Source: Miltoncostaea marina
Lineage (GTDB): Bacteria; Actinomycetota; Thermoleophilia; Miltoncostaeales; Miltoncostaeaceae
Length of the DNA stretch: 64,000 nucleotides
NCBI RefSeq assembly: GCF_018141525.1
Contig: NZ_CP064655.1
Span: forward strand, 2,512,501-2,576,500
Direction: 5' to 3'
In this document: piece after piece, positions 1-8,594 of the stretch
Layout of the letters: each line of letters opens with the position of its first letter
Numbering within the stretch: position 1 is the first letter of the stretch
Notes under the pieces: model-generated
What the model saw: only the letters and a program-made list of their open reading frames with translations
Databases searched by the model: none
Told to the model about the DNA's origin: nothing
Program-made: the position numbers and the translations under genes

Positions 1-1133
1 TCCATGTCGGCCGGCCCGCTGCTGCCCTCCAGGCCGAGTGCGTCCACGCCGTGGGCGTACCGGAACACGAGCTCGTCGCCGTCGCGCAGGGCCACGCCGA
101 CGGTGTCGGCGCCGGTCAGGCGGCGCGCGCGGCGCGCGACCAGCGGCAGCAGCGCGTCGAGGTCGAGCGTCGAGAGCACCGCCCGGGCGACCTCGGTGAC
201 GCTCTCGATCTCGTCCGCCCGCCGCCGCTCCCGCTCGTAGCGGCGCACGTTGTCGACCGCCACCGCCGCCTGCGCCGCCAGCGTCAGGGCGATCGCCTCG
301 TCCTCCTCCGTGAACGGGCCGCCGGCCTTGTCGGTGAGGTAGAGGTTGCCGAACGCCTCGCCGCGCAGCGCGATCGGCACGCCGAGGAACGAGTCCATCG
401 GCGGGTGGTGCGGCGGGAAGCCCGACGAGCGCGGGTCGTCGCCGATGTGGTTCAGGCGCAGCGGGGCGGCGTCGCGGATCAGCACGCCGAGGATCCCCCG
501 GCCGCGCGGCAGCGCGCCGATGCGCTCGCGCTCCTCGTCGGAGAGGCCCGCGGTGACGAAGCGGGCGAGCTGCGTGCCGGTCGCGTCGAGCACGCCGAGG
601 GCCGCGTAGCGGGCGCCGACCAGCGTGCGCGCCGACGCCACGATGCGGGCGAGCAGGTCGTCCAGCGAGCTCTCCAGGCCCAGCCCGACGCCCGCCTCGA
701 CGAGGGCGGCCATGCGGGCGCGCGCCTCCTCGGCGCGGCGCTGGGCGGCCACGAGCCCCAGGCGCGACGCCAGCAGGCCGGCGAAGGCCTCCATCGCGTG
801 CGCCGCCGTCGCCGCCGGCACGCCGGCGCCGGGGTCGGCCGTGCCGATCAGCACCGCCTCGCCGCCGCCCTCGATCGCGGCCGCGGCCGACACGGCGCCG
901 GGGGTCCCGCGCGACGCCTCGGCCAGCAGCGCCCCTGCGTCGGGCGCCGGCGCCGCGGCGCCGCCCCGCCACCAGTGGCCGCGCAGGCGGGGGCCCTCCT
1001 CGCCGGTCACCACGAGGGCCACCGCCGCCAGCCCGGCCACCTCCGCCACGAGGCCGAGCAGGTCGGCCTCGACGGCCCGCTCGGGGGGCGCGCCCGGCCG
1101 GCGCGCAGGTGACGGGTCGGCGGATCCGCGCAC
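1..1133 (-). CDS. Multi-GAF-domain sensor protein, probably a histidine kinase (C-terminus cut by window edge)
   Basis: The reverse strand is open from a GTG at 1133 to the window edge (377 codons seen, no stop). Residues about 244-270 read HPPMDSFLGVPI then GNLYLTDK, the signature of the GAF domain in DevS/DosS-type and related actinobacterial sensor kinases. The N-terminal 120 residues look like a diverged GAF, and a third GAF-like unit begins near residue 310 and runs off the window. In this family GAF tandems sense small molecules, haem or redox state and feed a HisKA_3/HATPase module, or sometimes a GGDEF or SpoIIE output; that output is not visible, so 'kinase' is inference. It is divergent from the FAD oxidoreductase at 1243. 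The overlapping plus-strand reading is an arginine/alanine-rich shadow. Confidence 0.75.
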   Translation of the reverse strand, partial: MRGSADPSPARRPGAPPERAVEADLLGLVAEVAGLAAVALVVTGEEGPRLRGHWWRGGAAAPAPDAGALLAEASRGTPGAVSAAAAIEGGGEAVLIGTADPGAGVPAATAAHAMEAFAGLLASRLGLVAAQRRAEEARARMAALVEAGVGLGLESSLDDLLARIVASARTLVGARYAALGVLDATGTQLARFVTAGLSDEERERIGALPRGRGILGVLIRDAAPLRLNHIGDDPRSSGFPPHHPPMDSFLGVPIALRGEAFGNLYLTDKAGGPFTEEDEAIALTLAAQAAVAVDNVRRYERERRRADEIESVTEVARAVLSTLDLDALLPLVARRARRLTGADTVGVALRDGDELVFRYAHGVDALGLEGSSGPADM

Positions 1134-1242
1134 CCGTCGAGCGTACGCCACCGGGCGGACGGGTCGCGACACGCCGCCCTACGGCGAATCCGCAGGGGGC
1201 GCCGCGCGGGCCCGGATGGCCCGGCGCCCCCGGCCGGGGAGC

Positions 1243-2388
1243 ATGGCTGCCATGGTGGACGACGGCGCGACGGACGGCGGGCGGGGGGCGAGCGGGCGGG
1301 TCCAGGTGCTCGTGGCCGGCGCCGGCGTCGCCGGCGTGGAGACCGCGCTGGCCCTGCGGGCCTTCGCCGGCCCGGCCGTCCGGGTGCGGCTCGTCGACCC
1401 CGGGCGCTGGTTCCGCATCCCCGCCACCGCGACGGCGCGCGCCTTCGGCCCCGGCGGCCCCGTCGAGCACCCCCTCGTCGACGTGGCCGCGCGGGCGGGG
1501 GCCGAGCTGGTCGCGGCGCGGATCGAGGCGGTCGACCCCGCCCGGCGCCTCGTGCTGCTGGCCGGCGGCGCCCCCCTGGCCTACGACGCGCTCATCGTCG
1601 CCGTGGGCGCCCGCGCCGAGCCGTCGGTGCCCGGCGCCCTCAGCTTCCGCGGTCACGCCGACGCGGCGGCGGCGCGCGGCATGGTGGACGACATCGCCCA
1701 GGCGGCCGAGCGCGGGCGGTCGACCCGCATGGCGGTCGTCGTCCCCGAGGGGGGCGCCTGGGCGCTGGCCGGCTACGAGCTGGCCCTGATGGCCCGCGAG
1801 CACCTCGTCGCGGCCGGCGCCGCCGACCGCGTCGAGGTCACGGTCGTGACCGCCGAGGCGATCCCGCTGGCGCCGTTCGGCGCGCGGGCCGCGGCCACCG
1901 TGGCCCGGATGCTCGCGCGCGCCGACGTGCGCGTCAGCGCGGCCACGGCCGTGCGCGGGTGGCGCTGGGGCGCGCTCCAGCTCGCGGACGGCCGCGAGCT
2001 GCCCGCCGACCGCGTCATCGCGCTGCCCACCCTGCGCGGGCCGGCGATCGAGGGGCTGCCCTGCGACGAGCGGGGCTTCGTGCGCGTCGCCGCCGACAAC
2101 TCGGTACCCGGCGCGCGCGACGTGTGGGCGGTCGGCGACGGGAGCACGTCACCGATGAAGCACGGCGGCGTCGCCTGCCGGCAGGCCGACGCGGTGGCCG
2201 CCGCGATCGCGGGGCGGGTGGGCGGGGACCCGGCCGGCGCGGACGCGGAGGGCGCCCGGGTGGCGCCGGCGGCGCCGCTCTGGCCCGTCCCCAAGGTCGC
2301 CGGCCGCTTCCTGACCCCGTTCCTGCAGCGCTGGCCGGAGCCGGCACCGGCCGGCGCCGTGTCCACGGGGGCGGCCGACCGGCGCTGA
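1243..2388 (+). CDS. FAD/NAD(P)-dependent pyridine nucleotide-disulfide oxidoreductase (NDH-2/SQR-like)
   Basis: This is a 381-residue flavoprotein. A Rossmann GAGVAG motif sits at residues 26-31, an internal NAD-binding half follows, and the C-terminal FAD signature AVGDGS lies near residue 300. The family moves electrons from NAD(P)H or sulfide to quinones or other acceptors at the membrane face. No CxxC redox-active disulfide is visible, so a type-II NADH dehydrogenase or sulfide:quinone-reductase-like role is likelier than disulfide reduction. I chose ATG 1243 because a GGGGA stretch precedes it; in-frame ATGs at 1216 and 1252 are alternatives. The substrate is not predictable from sequence alone. 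Confidence 0.8.
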   Translation: MAAMVDDGATDGGRGASGRVQVLVAGAGVAGVETALALRAFAGPAVRVRLVDPGRWFRIPATATARAFGPGGPVEHPLVDVAARAGAELVAARIEAVDPARRLVLLAGGAPLAYDALIVAVGARAEPSVPGALSFRGHADAAAARGMVDDIAQAAERGRSTRMAVVVPEGGAWALAGYELALMAREHLVAAGAADRVEVTVVTAEAIPLAPFGARAAATVARMLARADVRVSAATAVRGWRWGALQLADGRELPADRVIALPTLRGPAIEGLPCDERGFVRVAADNSVPGARDVWAVGDGSTSPMKHGGVACRQADAVAAAIAGRVGGDPAGADAEGARVAPAAPLWPVPKVAGRFLTPFLQRWPEPAPAGAVSTGAADRR

Positions 2389-2493
2389 GCGGCGGGCGGC
2401 CGGCATGCGGCATTGCCGCAGGGCCGCCGCACGCGCTCCCGATGCGCCGCGGCCGCCCCCCGGCGATGCTCGGCGGGACAGGGGAGGAACGCG

Positions 2494-3429
2494 ATGACCA
2501 CGGCCCACGGGACGACCACGGCGCGCCGCACGGCGGGCCGGGTCGCGCGCGAGGTGGTCCTGGTGGCGAACGCCAACGCGAGCGGCGCGTCCGGCGGGCG
2601 CTCGCCGGACCGGGTGGCCGCCGAGCTCAGGGCGCTGGGCGCCCGGGTCGAGCTGCTGCGCACCCGCTCGCCCGGCGAGATGGCCGACGCGTGGCGACGC
2701 GAGCCGGGCCGGCTCGTGGTGCTGCTGGGCGGCGACGGCACGCTGCACGCCGCCGTCAACCTGCCCGGCCCCGCGCCCGAGGTCGCGCTCATCCCGGCGG
2801 GCCGCGCCAACAACGTCGCCCGCTGCCTCGGCATCCCGGTCAGCCCGCCGCAGGCGGCCCGCACCGCGCTCGAGGGGCGGGCACGCCCGGTGGACCTCAT
2901 CGAGTGCCGCGCCGGGGCGAGCCGGATCGTGGCGGTCGAGGGCCTCAGCGTCGGCTTCCTCGCGCTGGCCCGCCACCGCTACCACTCGCGCAACTCGGCC
3001 GACGTCACGGCCGCCGTCGCCGCCGGCGCCGCGGCGCTCGTCCACTTCCACCCCCTCGACGTGCGGCTCACCGAGCACGGGCGCCCGGGCATGGTGCACG
3101 TCGGCCAGCTCTTCGTGGCGAACATGCAGTGCTTCGGCACGGGGCTGCGGGTGGCGCCGCACGCCGACCCCCGCGACGGCCTGCTCGACGTGGTGGCGAT
3201 CGACATCCCGGGGCGGCGGGCCATCCCGGCCATGCTCCTGCGGCTGCGCCGCGGCACGCACCTGCGGCACCGCGGCGTGCGCCGGTGGCGCGCGACGGAG
3301 ATCACCATCGAGACCCGCGGCACCTCGCCGGTCATGGCCGACGCCGAGGAGCTGGGCAGCGGGCCGGTGGAGGTGCGCGCCCTGCGCGGCGCCCTCGACG
3401 TCGTGGTGCCGGCCCAGCCATGCGACTGA
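2494..3429 (+). CDS. Diacylglycerol kinase-family lipid kinase (DagK/YegS-like)
   Basis: The protein has 311 residues. GGDGT at residues 79-83, preceded by a hydrophobic strand and followed by PAGRANNVAR, is the nucleotide-binding core of the DAGK catalytic domain (NAD-kinase/DAGK superfamily). The C-terminal half holds the beta-sandwich with the usual Asp/Glu-containing segment (DPRDGLLDVV). Such enzymes phosphorylate diacylglycerol or related lipids on the cytoplasmic membrane face. ATG 2494 has a strong GGGGAGGAA ribosome site 4-13 nt upstream. The stop overlaps the next start by 10 nt. The next gene is a PAP2 phosphatase fusion, so kinase and phosphatase could act on the same lipid phosphates. 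Confidence 0.85.
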   Translation: MTTAHGTTTARRTAGRVAREVVLVANANASGASGGRSPDRVAAELRALGARVELLRTRSPGEMADAWRREPGRLVVLLGGDGTLHAAVNLPGPAPEVALIPAGRANNVARCLGIPVSPPQAARTALEGRARPVDLIECRAGASRIVAVEGLSVGFLALARHRYHSRNSADVTAAVAAGAAALVHFHPLDVRLTEHGRPGMVHVGQLFVANMQCFGTGLRVAPHADPRDGLLDVVAIDIPGRRAIPAMLLRLRRGTHLRHRGVRRWRATEITIETRGTSPVMADAEELGSGPVEVRALRGALDVVVPAQPCD

Positions 3430-5319
3430 CCGGCGGCATGCCGCGCGCCGCCCGGTTCGGGCTGGCGACCTTCAGCGCCGCCGCGCTCGCCGCCGGCGTC
3501 GGCCGCGCCGCGGTCACCACCTACCTTCCCGTGGCGCTCGAGCGCATCGACGACGCCCCGGGGCTGATCGGGGCCGTGATGCTCGTCAACGTGGCGGCCG
3601 GCTTCGCCGTGCCGCTGTGGGTGGGCGTCTGGAGCGACCGGCTGCGCGCGCGGCCTGGGCCGCACCGGCCCCTTCATCCTCGGCGGCAGCCTGGTCACGT
3701 CGGCCGGCCTCGTGGCGATCGCGGCCGGCGCGGGGACCGGCTACCTGGTCCTCGCGTCCGCGGCGCTCGTGGCCTACGTGGGCCTCAACGCGGTCACCAC
3801 CGCCCACCGGGCGCTCATCCCGGAGACCTACGTCGAGGAGGACCGCGCCGCCGCGACCGGCGCCGAGGAGCTGGCGATGCTCGCCGGCACCACGGTCGGC
3901 GTGGCCGCCGGCGGCCTGCTCGTGGAGTGGCGCACCTGGGCGCCGTTCGCGGCGGCGGCCCTCGCGGTGCCGCTGCTGGCGGCCCCCACCGTGCGCCGCA
4001 TGCGCGGGCGCGAGCGCCCCGGCGACCCCATCGGGGCGGCCGAGGCCCGCGCGCCCCTGCGCTACTACGCGCGCCTCGTGGCCCGGCACGACGGCGTCCG
4101 CCGGGTGCTCGCCGCCCAGGCGCTCTGGGTGCTCGGCTACGCGGCGCTGCCGTCGTTCTTCGTGCTCTACGCCGACCACGTGCTCGGCCTGGGCCCCGCC
4201 CCCGCGGGCGGCCTGCTGGTGGCCTTCGGCCTGCTGACCGGCGCCGCCATGCTGCTCGCCGGCCTGGAGCGGCGGGCGGAGCGCCACCTGCCGCTGCTCG
4301 CGCTCGGGGTCGTGCTGATGGGCGGCGGCCTGCTGGCGATGACGCCCGCCGACCGGGTCGTCGAAGCGGCGCCCGGCCTCGTGGCCGCCGCGGTCGGCTT
4401 CGGGCTGCTGTCGACGCTCGGCTTCCCGGTCATGAGCCGCTTCATCCCGCCGGGCGAGGCCGGCGCCTACACCGCGGCCTACTTCAGCGCGCGCGCGGTG
4501 GCCGGGGCGGTCGCCCTGCCGGCGGCGGGCGGCGCGATCGCCGCCACGGGCAGCTACCGGGCGCTGGTCGCGTGCGGCGGCGTGGCGACCCTGTCGGCGC
4601 TCGTGCCGCTCGCGCCCATGCTGGCCGGGCACCGGCTGCGCCGGCCGCGGCGGCCGGCCCGCACGCCCGCGCGCCGGCTGGCCGGGCTCGCCGCCGTGGC
4701 GGCGGCGTGCCTCGGCGCCGGGCTGCTGGTGGCCGGAACGCCGCTGCGGCGGGCCGACCACGCGCTCTTCCGGCTGCTCAACGACCTCGGGCCGGGCCCG
4801 GCGCTGGTCGACGACATCCTGGTGGGCCCCGACTTCCGCAACTACGTCCTGCTCACCGTCGTCGCGACCGCCGCGGCCGTCGCGTGGCGCCGCGACCGGG
4901 CCCTGCGGCTCGCGGCGACGCTCGCCGCGACGGGCGTGGCGACGTGGCTGGTGGTGCGCCTGATGTGGCTGACCTGGGACCGCCCCCGCCCGCAGCTGAC
5001 GCTGGACGGCGTCGAGGTGGGCGCGCACGACTGGTCGGGCTACGCGTCCTTCCCGTCGGGCCACGTGGCCGTCTGGCTGGCGATGTCGATCGCCGTGTGG
5101 ACCGTCTTCCCGCGGGCCCGCGCGCCGCTGCTCGTCCTCGTCGCGGCGGTCGCCGTGACCCGCGTCGTCGGCGGCGCCCACTTCCCGTCCGACGTGCTGA
5201 GCGCGGTCGCGGTGGGCTGGGCCGCCGCGCGGGCCGTCGAGGCCCTCGCCCTGAGCGCCGCCAGCGCGATCCGCGCCGAGTCGCGCAGCGGCCGGAATGA
5301 GCTGACCTCGTCCCCGTAG
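3420..5319 (+). pseudogene. MFS transporter fused to a PAP2-type phosphatase, interrupted by a +1 frameshift
   Basis: ATG 3420 opens an MFS N-terminus (first helices, then WSDRLRAR) in one frame. At 3654-3658 the reading must jump by one base to continue as GRTGPFILGGSL and the rest of a 12-helix transporter to about 4680. Removing one C near 3654 gives RLGRTGPF, the usual MFS loop 2-3 motif, so an extra base is the simplest explanation. From about 4690 a PAP2 domain follows: DRPRPQL, FPSGHVAVW and the SR-like TRVVGGAHFPSD, the three phosphatase motifs. The repaired protein would be 632 residues, pairing lipid flipping or transport with phosphatidate-type phosphatase activity. The 3' end overlaps the convergent GT2 gene. 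It may be a true mutation or a sequencing error. Confidence 0.8.
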
Positions 5320-5936
5320 CGGGCCGGGATCGGCACCCACACAACCGGCACCCCCGCCCGCAGGCAGCGGGCCAGGTGGCCGGTCTCGGCCTCGAAGCCG
5401 CCCGGGGCGAACGGCACCTCGCGCAGCGCCCGCCCGTGCAGCAGGCGCATGCCGCACTGGCTGTCGCGCACGGGGCGCCTGGTCGTCACCCGCAGCAGGG
5501 CGCTCGCCGCCAGGTTCGCCATCCGCCGGTCGACGGGCATGCGCCGCAGGTCGCCGAAGCGGTCGCCGACCACCAGCTCGCCGCGCGCGGTGGCCGCGAT
5601 CATGGCCGGCGCCGCGGCCGGCGGGTGCTGGCCGTCGGCGTCGGCCACCAGCACGCCGTCGGGCGGGCGCGGCCCCGCCAGCAGCGCGGCGATGCCGGCC
5701 GCCAGCGCGTGGCCCTTGCCGCGGTTGCGCGGCAGCCGCAGCACGTCGGCGCCGCAGCCGCCGGCCAGCGCGTCCAGGCGCGCGGCGGCGGCGGGCGGCA
5801 TCCCGTCGTCCACCACCAGCAGCCCGCCCACGTGCGCGCGCAGCGCGCGCAGCAGCGCGGGCTCCGGCGGGACGAGGTGGCACGGCACCACGGCCGTCAC
5901 CGCCTCCGGCGCCAGCGGCCGGCCGGGGGTCGTCAC
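5040..5936 (-). CDS. Glycosyltransferase family 2 (dolichol-phosphate mannosyltransferase-like)
   Basis: The first 230 residues form a GT-A fold: AVVPCH, LVVDDG, the nucleotide-sugar segment NRGKGHALAAG, and the metal-binding DADGQH in place of DxD. The family transfers a sugar from a nucleotide donor to a polyprenyl or lipid acceptor at the cytoplasmic membrane. The start is GTG 5936, whose GTGA overlaps the stop of the PhoD-like gene, so the two are translationally coupled. The last ~70 codons (5040-5260) lie antisense to the PAP2 domain and lose family character, so the true C-terminus may be nearer 5250. This gives an unusually long convergent overlap of up to 280 bp. Confidence 0.82.
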   Translation of the reverse strand: MTTPGRPLAPEAVTAVVPCHLVPPEPALLRALRAHVGGLLVVDDGMPPAAAARLDALAGGCGADVLRLPRNRGKGHALAAGIAALLAGPRPPDGVLVADADGQHPPAAAPAMIAATARGELVVGDRFGDLRRMPVDRRMANLAASALLRVTTRRPVRDSQCGMRLLHGRALREVPFAPGGFEAETGHLARCLRAGVPVVWVPIPARYGDEVSSFRPLRDSARIALAALRARASTARAAAQPTATALSTSDGKWAPPTTRVTATAATRTSSGARARGKTVHTAIDIASQTATWPDGKDA

Positions 5937-7624
5937 AGGGCGAAGGCGTACGTGCCCTGCACCAGGGTCCGGCCCCGCCAGTCCATCCCGCTCAGGGTCA
6001 CCACGATGCGCCTCCCGTCGTCCCGCACCCGCATCGTGCCGAACTGGCCGCTCCCCAGGGCGACGCCCTCGCTGAAGGGGCCGCCCTTCTCGCTCGCGTG
6101 GCGGTCGAGCGGCGCGCCGTGCAGCACGGGGAAGCCGCCCCGCCCGGTGCCCGAGTAGTCGGCGTTGCTCCCGTCGTCGAGCGCCACCATGTGGGCGTCG
6201 CCGGCCAGCATCACCGCCTGGATCCCATGGCGCGCGACGAACGACGAGATCCGCGCGCGCTGGGTCGCGTAGCCGGCCCAGTCGTCGGCGCCCGCGCGGG
6301 CCGCGTCGATCCACGGCACCGGGCTGACGAGGGCCACGAGCTGCCCGCGCCTGCGCGCCCGGAGCATCTCGCGCTCGAGCCACTGCAGCTGGGCGTCGCC
6401 GATCAGGCGCTTGCGGGCGTCGTCGGGCGCGGTCGCCGGGCTGCGCTCCGAGCGGCCGTCCATCATCAGGACGCGCACCCGGCCCAGCGTGAAGGCCTGG
6501 TAGATCGGCCCCGTGGCCGCGCCGCCGGGCAGCGGGCCGTGCGGGACGTACTCGCGGTAGACCGACTGGGCGGCCGCGCGCGTCGGCGACGATGCCCCGG
6601 CGCCGTCCGGCCCGTAGTCGTGGTCGTCCCAGACGTACGCGATGCGGGTCGACAGGTGGAGCGCCTGCTGCCCGGGCCGCGAGAGCGTGTTCTCGAACTC
6701 GTCGCGGAAGCGGTCGGGGTCCCCCACGCCGATGTCCGCGTAGAACATGTCGCCGATGACCATGTAGACGTCCGGCCGCTGGGCCCGGATGGCGTCGAAG
6801 ACGGCGCCGTTCGACCCGCGCCGGGCGCAGGAGGCGAACGCCAGCGTGACGTCGGCCGGGCCGTCCGGGACGGTGGTGAACCGCCCGCGCCGGGTGCGGT
6901 CCACGCGCCCGCCGAGCTCGAGCGCGTAATGGTAGGTGCGGCCGGGTCGCAGGCCGGCGAGCCTGAAGCGCACGATCGCGCCCTCGTCCGCGCGCGACGA
7001 GGGCGCGACGCGCCGCACGGCACCGGCGGGGCCGGCCGCGGTGCCGACGACCAGGCGCACGTCCGCGACGGGCTCGTCCAGCCGCGCCACGACGACGGCC
7101 CCGTCCGGGGCGGGCGCGCCGGACCAGATCCAGTCGACCGGCCCGTCGGCCAGCCGCGCCGCCGACTCGGGGTGGGTCGGCCCGAAGGCGTACTCGTACA
7201 CCCGGTCGGCCGCGTAGCCCGCGCCCGCGCACACCAGCAGCACGCCGGCCGTGGCCACGGCCACCCGGCCGGCCCGGCCGCCGCGCACGCCGTCGCCGAT
7301 CAGCAGCGCCCCGGGGATGACGAGGGCGAGGAAGGGCGCCAGGGCGGCGTACGGGTGGTACTCGAAGGCCGCGAACACGCCGACGCCGGCGGCGGCGACC
7401 ACGATGACGACGCCGCCGGCCACCGGCCAGCGCAGCGCGGCGAGCAGGCCGGCGGCCGCGAGGGCCAGCAGGCCGATCTGGATGCGCACCTGCAGGACGC
7501 CGGCGATGAGGGCCCCCTCCGGGCCCTGCGGCACGCCCGTCGTCAGCGCCAGCACGGCGAAGGCGGCGAGGGCCGCCGCGCACCAGGCGAGGGCGACGCG
7601 CCGGATGATCGCGTGCGACGGCAT
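5933..7624 (-). CDS. Membrane-anchored PhoD-like alkaline phosphatase / phosphodiesterase
   Basis: The protein has 563 residues. The first ~170 contain about five hydrophobic segments (a small membrane domain), then a fibronectin-like N-terminal PhoD domain and the PhoD catalytic core: FASCARRG, MVIGDMFYAD, WDDHDYG, MDGRSERSP and LAGDAHM, which carry the metal ligands. PhoD enzymes hydrolyse phosphomono- or diesters (teichoic acid, phospholipid head groups) outside the cell with Ca/Fe. Instead of a Tat signal it has multiple membrane spans, placing the catalytic domain outside. The downstream GT2 overlaps it in a GTGA. The start is ATG 7624, with a weak GAGG upstream. Confidence 0.85.
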   Translation of the reverse strand: MPSHAIIRRVALAWCAAALAAFAVLALTTGVPQGPEGALIAGVLQVRIQIGLLALAAAGLLAALRWPVAGGVVIVVAAAGVGVFAAFEYHPYAALAPFLALVIPGALLIGDGVRGGRAGRVAVATAGVLLVCAGAGYAADRVYEYAFGPTHPESAARLADGPVDWIWSGAPAPDGAVVVARLDEPVADVRLVVGTAAGPAGAVRRVAPSSRADEGAIVRFRLAGLRPGRTYHYALELGGRVDRTRRGRFTTVPDGPADVTLAFASCARRGSNGAVFDAIRAQRPDVYMVIGDMFYADIGVGDPDRFRDEFENTLSRPGQQALHLSTRIAYVWDDHDYGPDGAGASSPTRAAAQSVYREYVPHGPLPGGAATGPIYQAFTLGRVRVLMMDGRSERSPATAPDDARKRLIGDAQLQWLEREMLRARRRGQLVALVSPVPWIDAARAGADDWAGYATQRARISSFVARHGIQAVMLAGDAHMVALDDGSNADYSGTGRGGFPVLHGAPLDRHASEKGGPFSEGVALGSGQFGTMRVRDDGRRIVVTLSGMDWRGRTLVQGTYAFAL

Positions 7625-7725
7625 GGGCCCAGCCTCGCGCGCGGCCCGGCCCGCGTCAGCGGCGTCGACCCGCGCCGCGCTGCGGCCGTTCCCCGCGGGC
7701 CGCTGCGGCCCGTCCGAAGGCGGTC

Positions 7726-8565
7726 CTACACGCCGTGCAGGATGCCGGCCAGCACCTCCACGCCCGCCGCCACGGCGGGCGACGGCCGCGAGAACAGGGC
7801 GTTCGCGTCGACGGGCACGGCGCGGGCGGCCAGCGCCGGCGGCACGGCGCCCGCCGCGCATGCCCGCGCCCACTCCGCCGCGGCGCCGGCGCGGTCGTAC
7901 CCGCAGGGCGCCACGATGACGACCTCGGGGTCGGCGGCCAGCACATCGTCCCAGGACGTCGCGCGCGAGGGCTCGCCCGGGCGCCCGAGCGGGTCGTGCC
8001 CGCCGGCCGCCGCCACCTGCTCGGGCACCCAGTGCCCGGCGGCGAAGGGCGGGTCGTGCCACTCCGCCACGAACACCCGCCACACCGGCCGGCCGGCGAC
8101 CCGGCGCCGCACGGCGGCCACGCGCGCGGCCATCTCGCCGGCCAGCCGCCGGCCCGCCTCCGGCACGCCGAGCTCCGCGCCGAGCGCCCGGCAGCTCTCG
8201 GCGATGCCGGCGAGCGAGCGCGGGTCGAGCGACACCACACGCGCGCCCGTCGCGCACACCTCGCGGCTCGACACCGCGCACACCCGGCACAGGTCCTGCG
8301 TCACCACGACGTCCGGGCGCAGCGCCTCGAGCTGGGCGGCGTCGACCGCGTAGAGCGACCGGCCGTCGGCCACCGCCCGCCGCACCTCCCGGTCGATCTG
8401 CGCGCCGGTGAGCGCCGCCGGGTCGATGCGGCTGGCCGAGACCACCGGCAGCGCGCGGACCCGCGGCGGCGTGTCGCACTCGTGCGAGCGGCCCACCAGC
8501 GCATCCGCCAGGCCGAGCGCGGCGACGATCTCGGTGGCGCTCGGCAGCAGCGAGACGATCCGCAC
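7726..8565 (-). CDS. BtuF/FhuD-type cobalamin- or metal-chelate-binding protein without signal peptide
   Basis: The 279-residue protein starts MRIVSLLPSATEIVAALG, the conserved first strand of periplasmic-binding-protein domain PF01497 (BtuF, FhuD). It has the two-lobe pattern (VVTQDLCRVCAVS; VIVAPCGYD) joined by a long helix. No signal peptide or lipobox is seen, and no permease or ATPase lies beside it. Homologues like this are often called cobalamin-binding proteins, but a cytoplasmic ligand-sensing role is equally possible. It lies 29 nt downstream of the P-loop kinase gene and probably shares its transcript. The B12 link fits the two B12 riboswitches and B12-dependent mutase in the window, but the ligand is inferred. 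Confidence 0.72.
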   Translation of the reverse strand: MRIVSLLPSATEIVAALGLADALVGRSHECDTPPRVRALPVVSASRIDPAALTGAQIDREVRRAVADGRSLYAVDAAQLEALRPDVVVTQDLCRVCAVSSREVCATGARVVSLDPRSLAGIAESCRALGAELGVPEAGRRLAGEMAARVAAVRRRVAGRPVWRVFVAEWHDPPFAAGHWVPEQVAAAGGHDPLGRPGEPSRATSWDDVLAADPEVVIVAPCGYDRAGAAAEWARACAAGAVPPALAARAVPVDANALFSRPSPAVAAGVEVLAGILHGV

Positions 8566-8594
8566 GGGGCGACCCTAGCCTCCCCGGAGCGACG

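Noticed and set aside
51-1112. 353-codon plus-strand open frame rich in Arg, Ala and Val
   Set aside because: It is antisense to the GAF-domain gene, whose translation shows clear family motifs; the plus-strand product has only GC-driven low-complexity composition.
3586-5883. 765-codon minus-strand open frame
   Set aside because: It is a shadow across the MFS-PAP2 and GT2 genes; it has the Arg/Ala/Gly composition of a wrong frame in GC-rich DNA and no motif.
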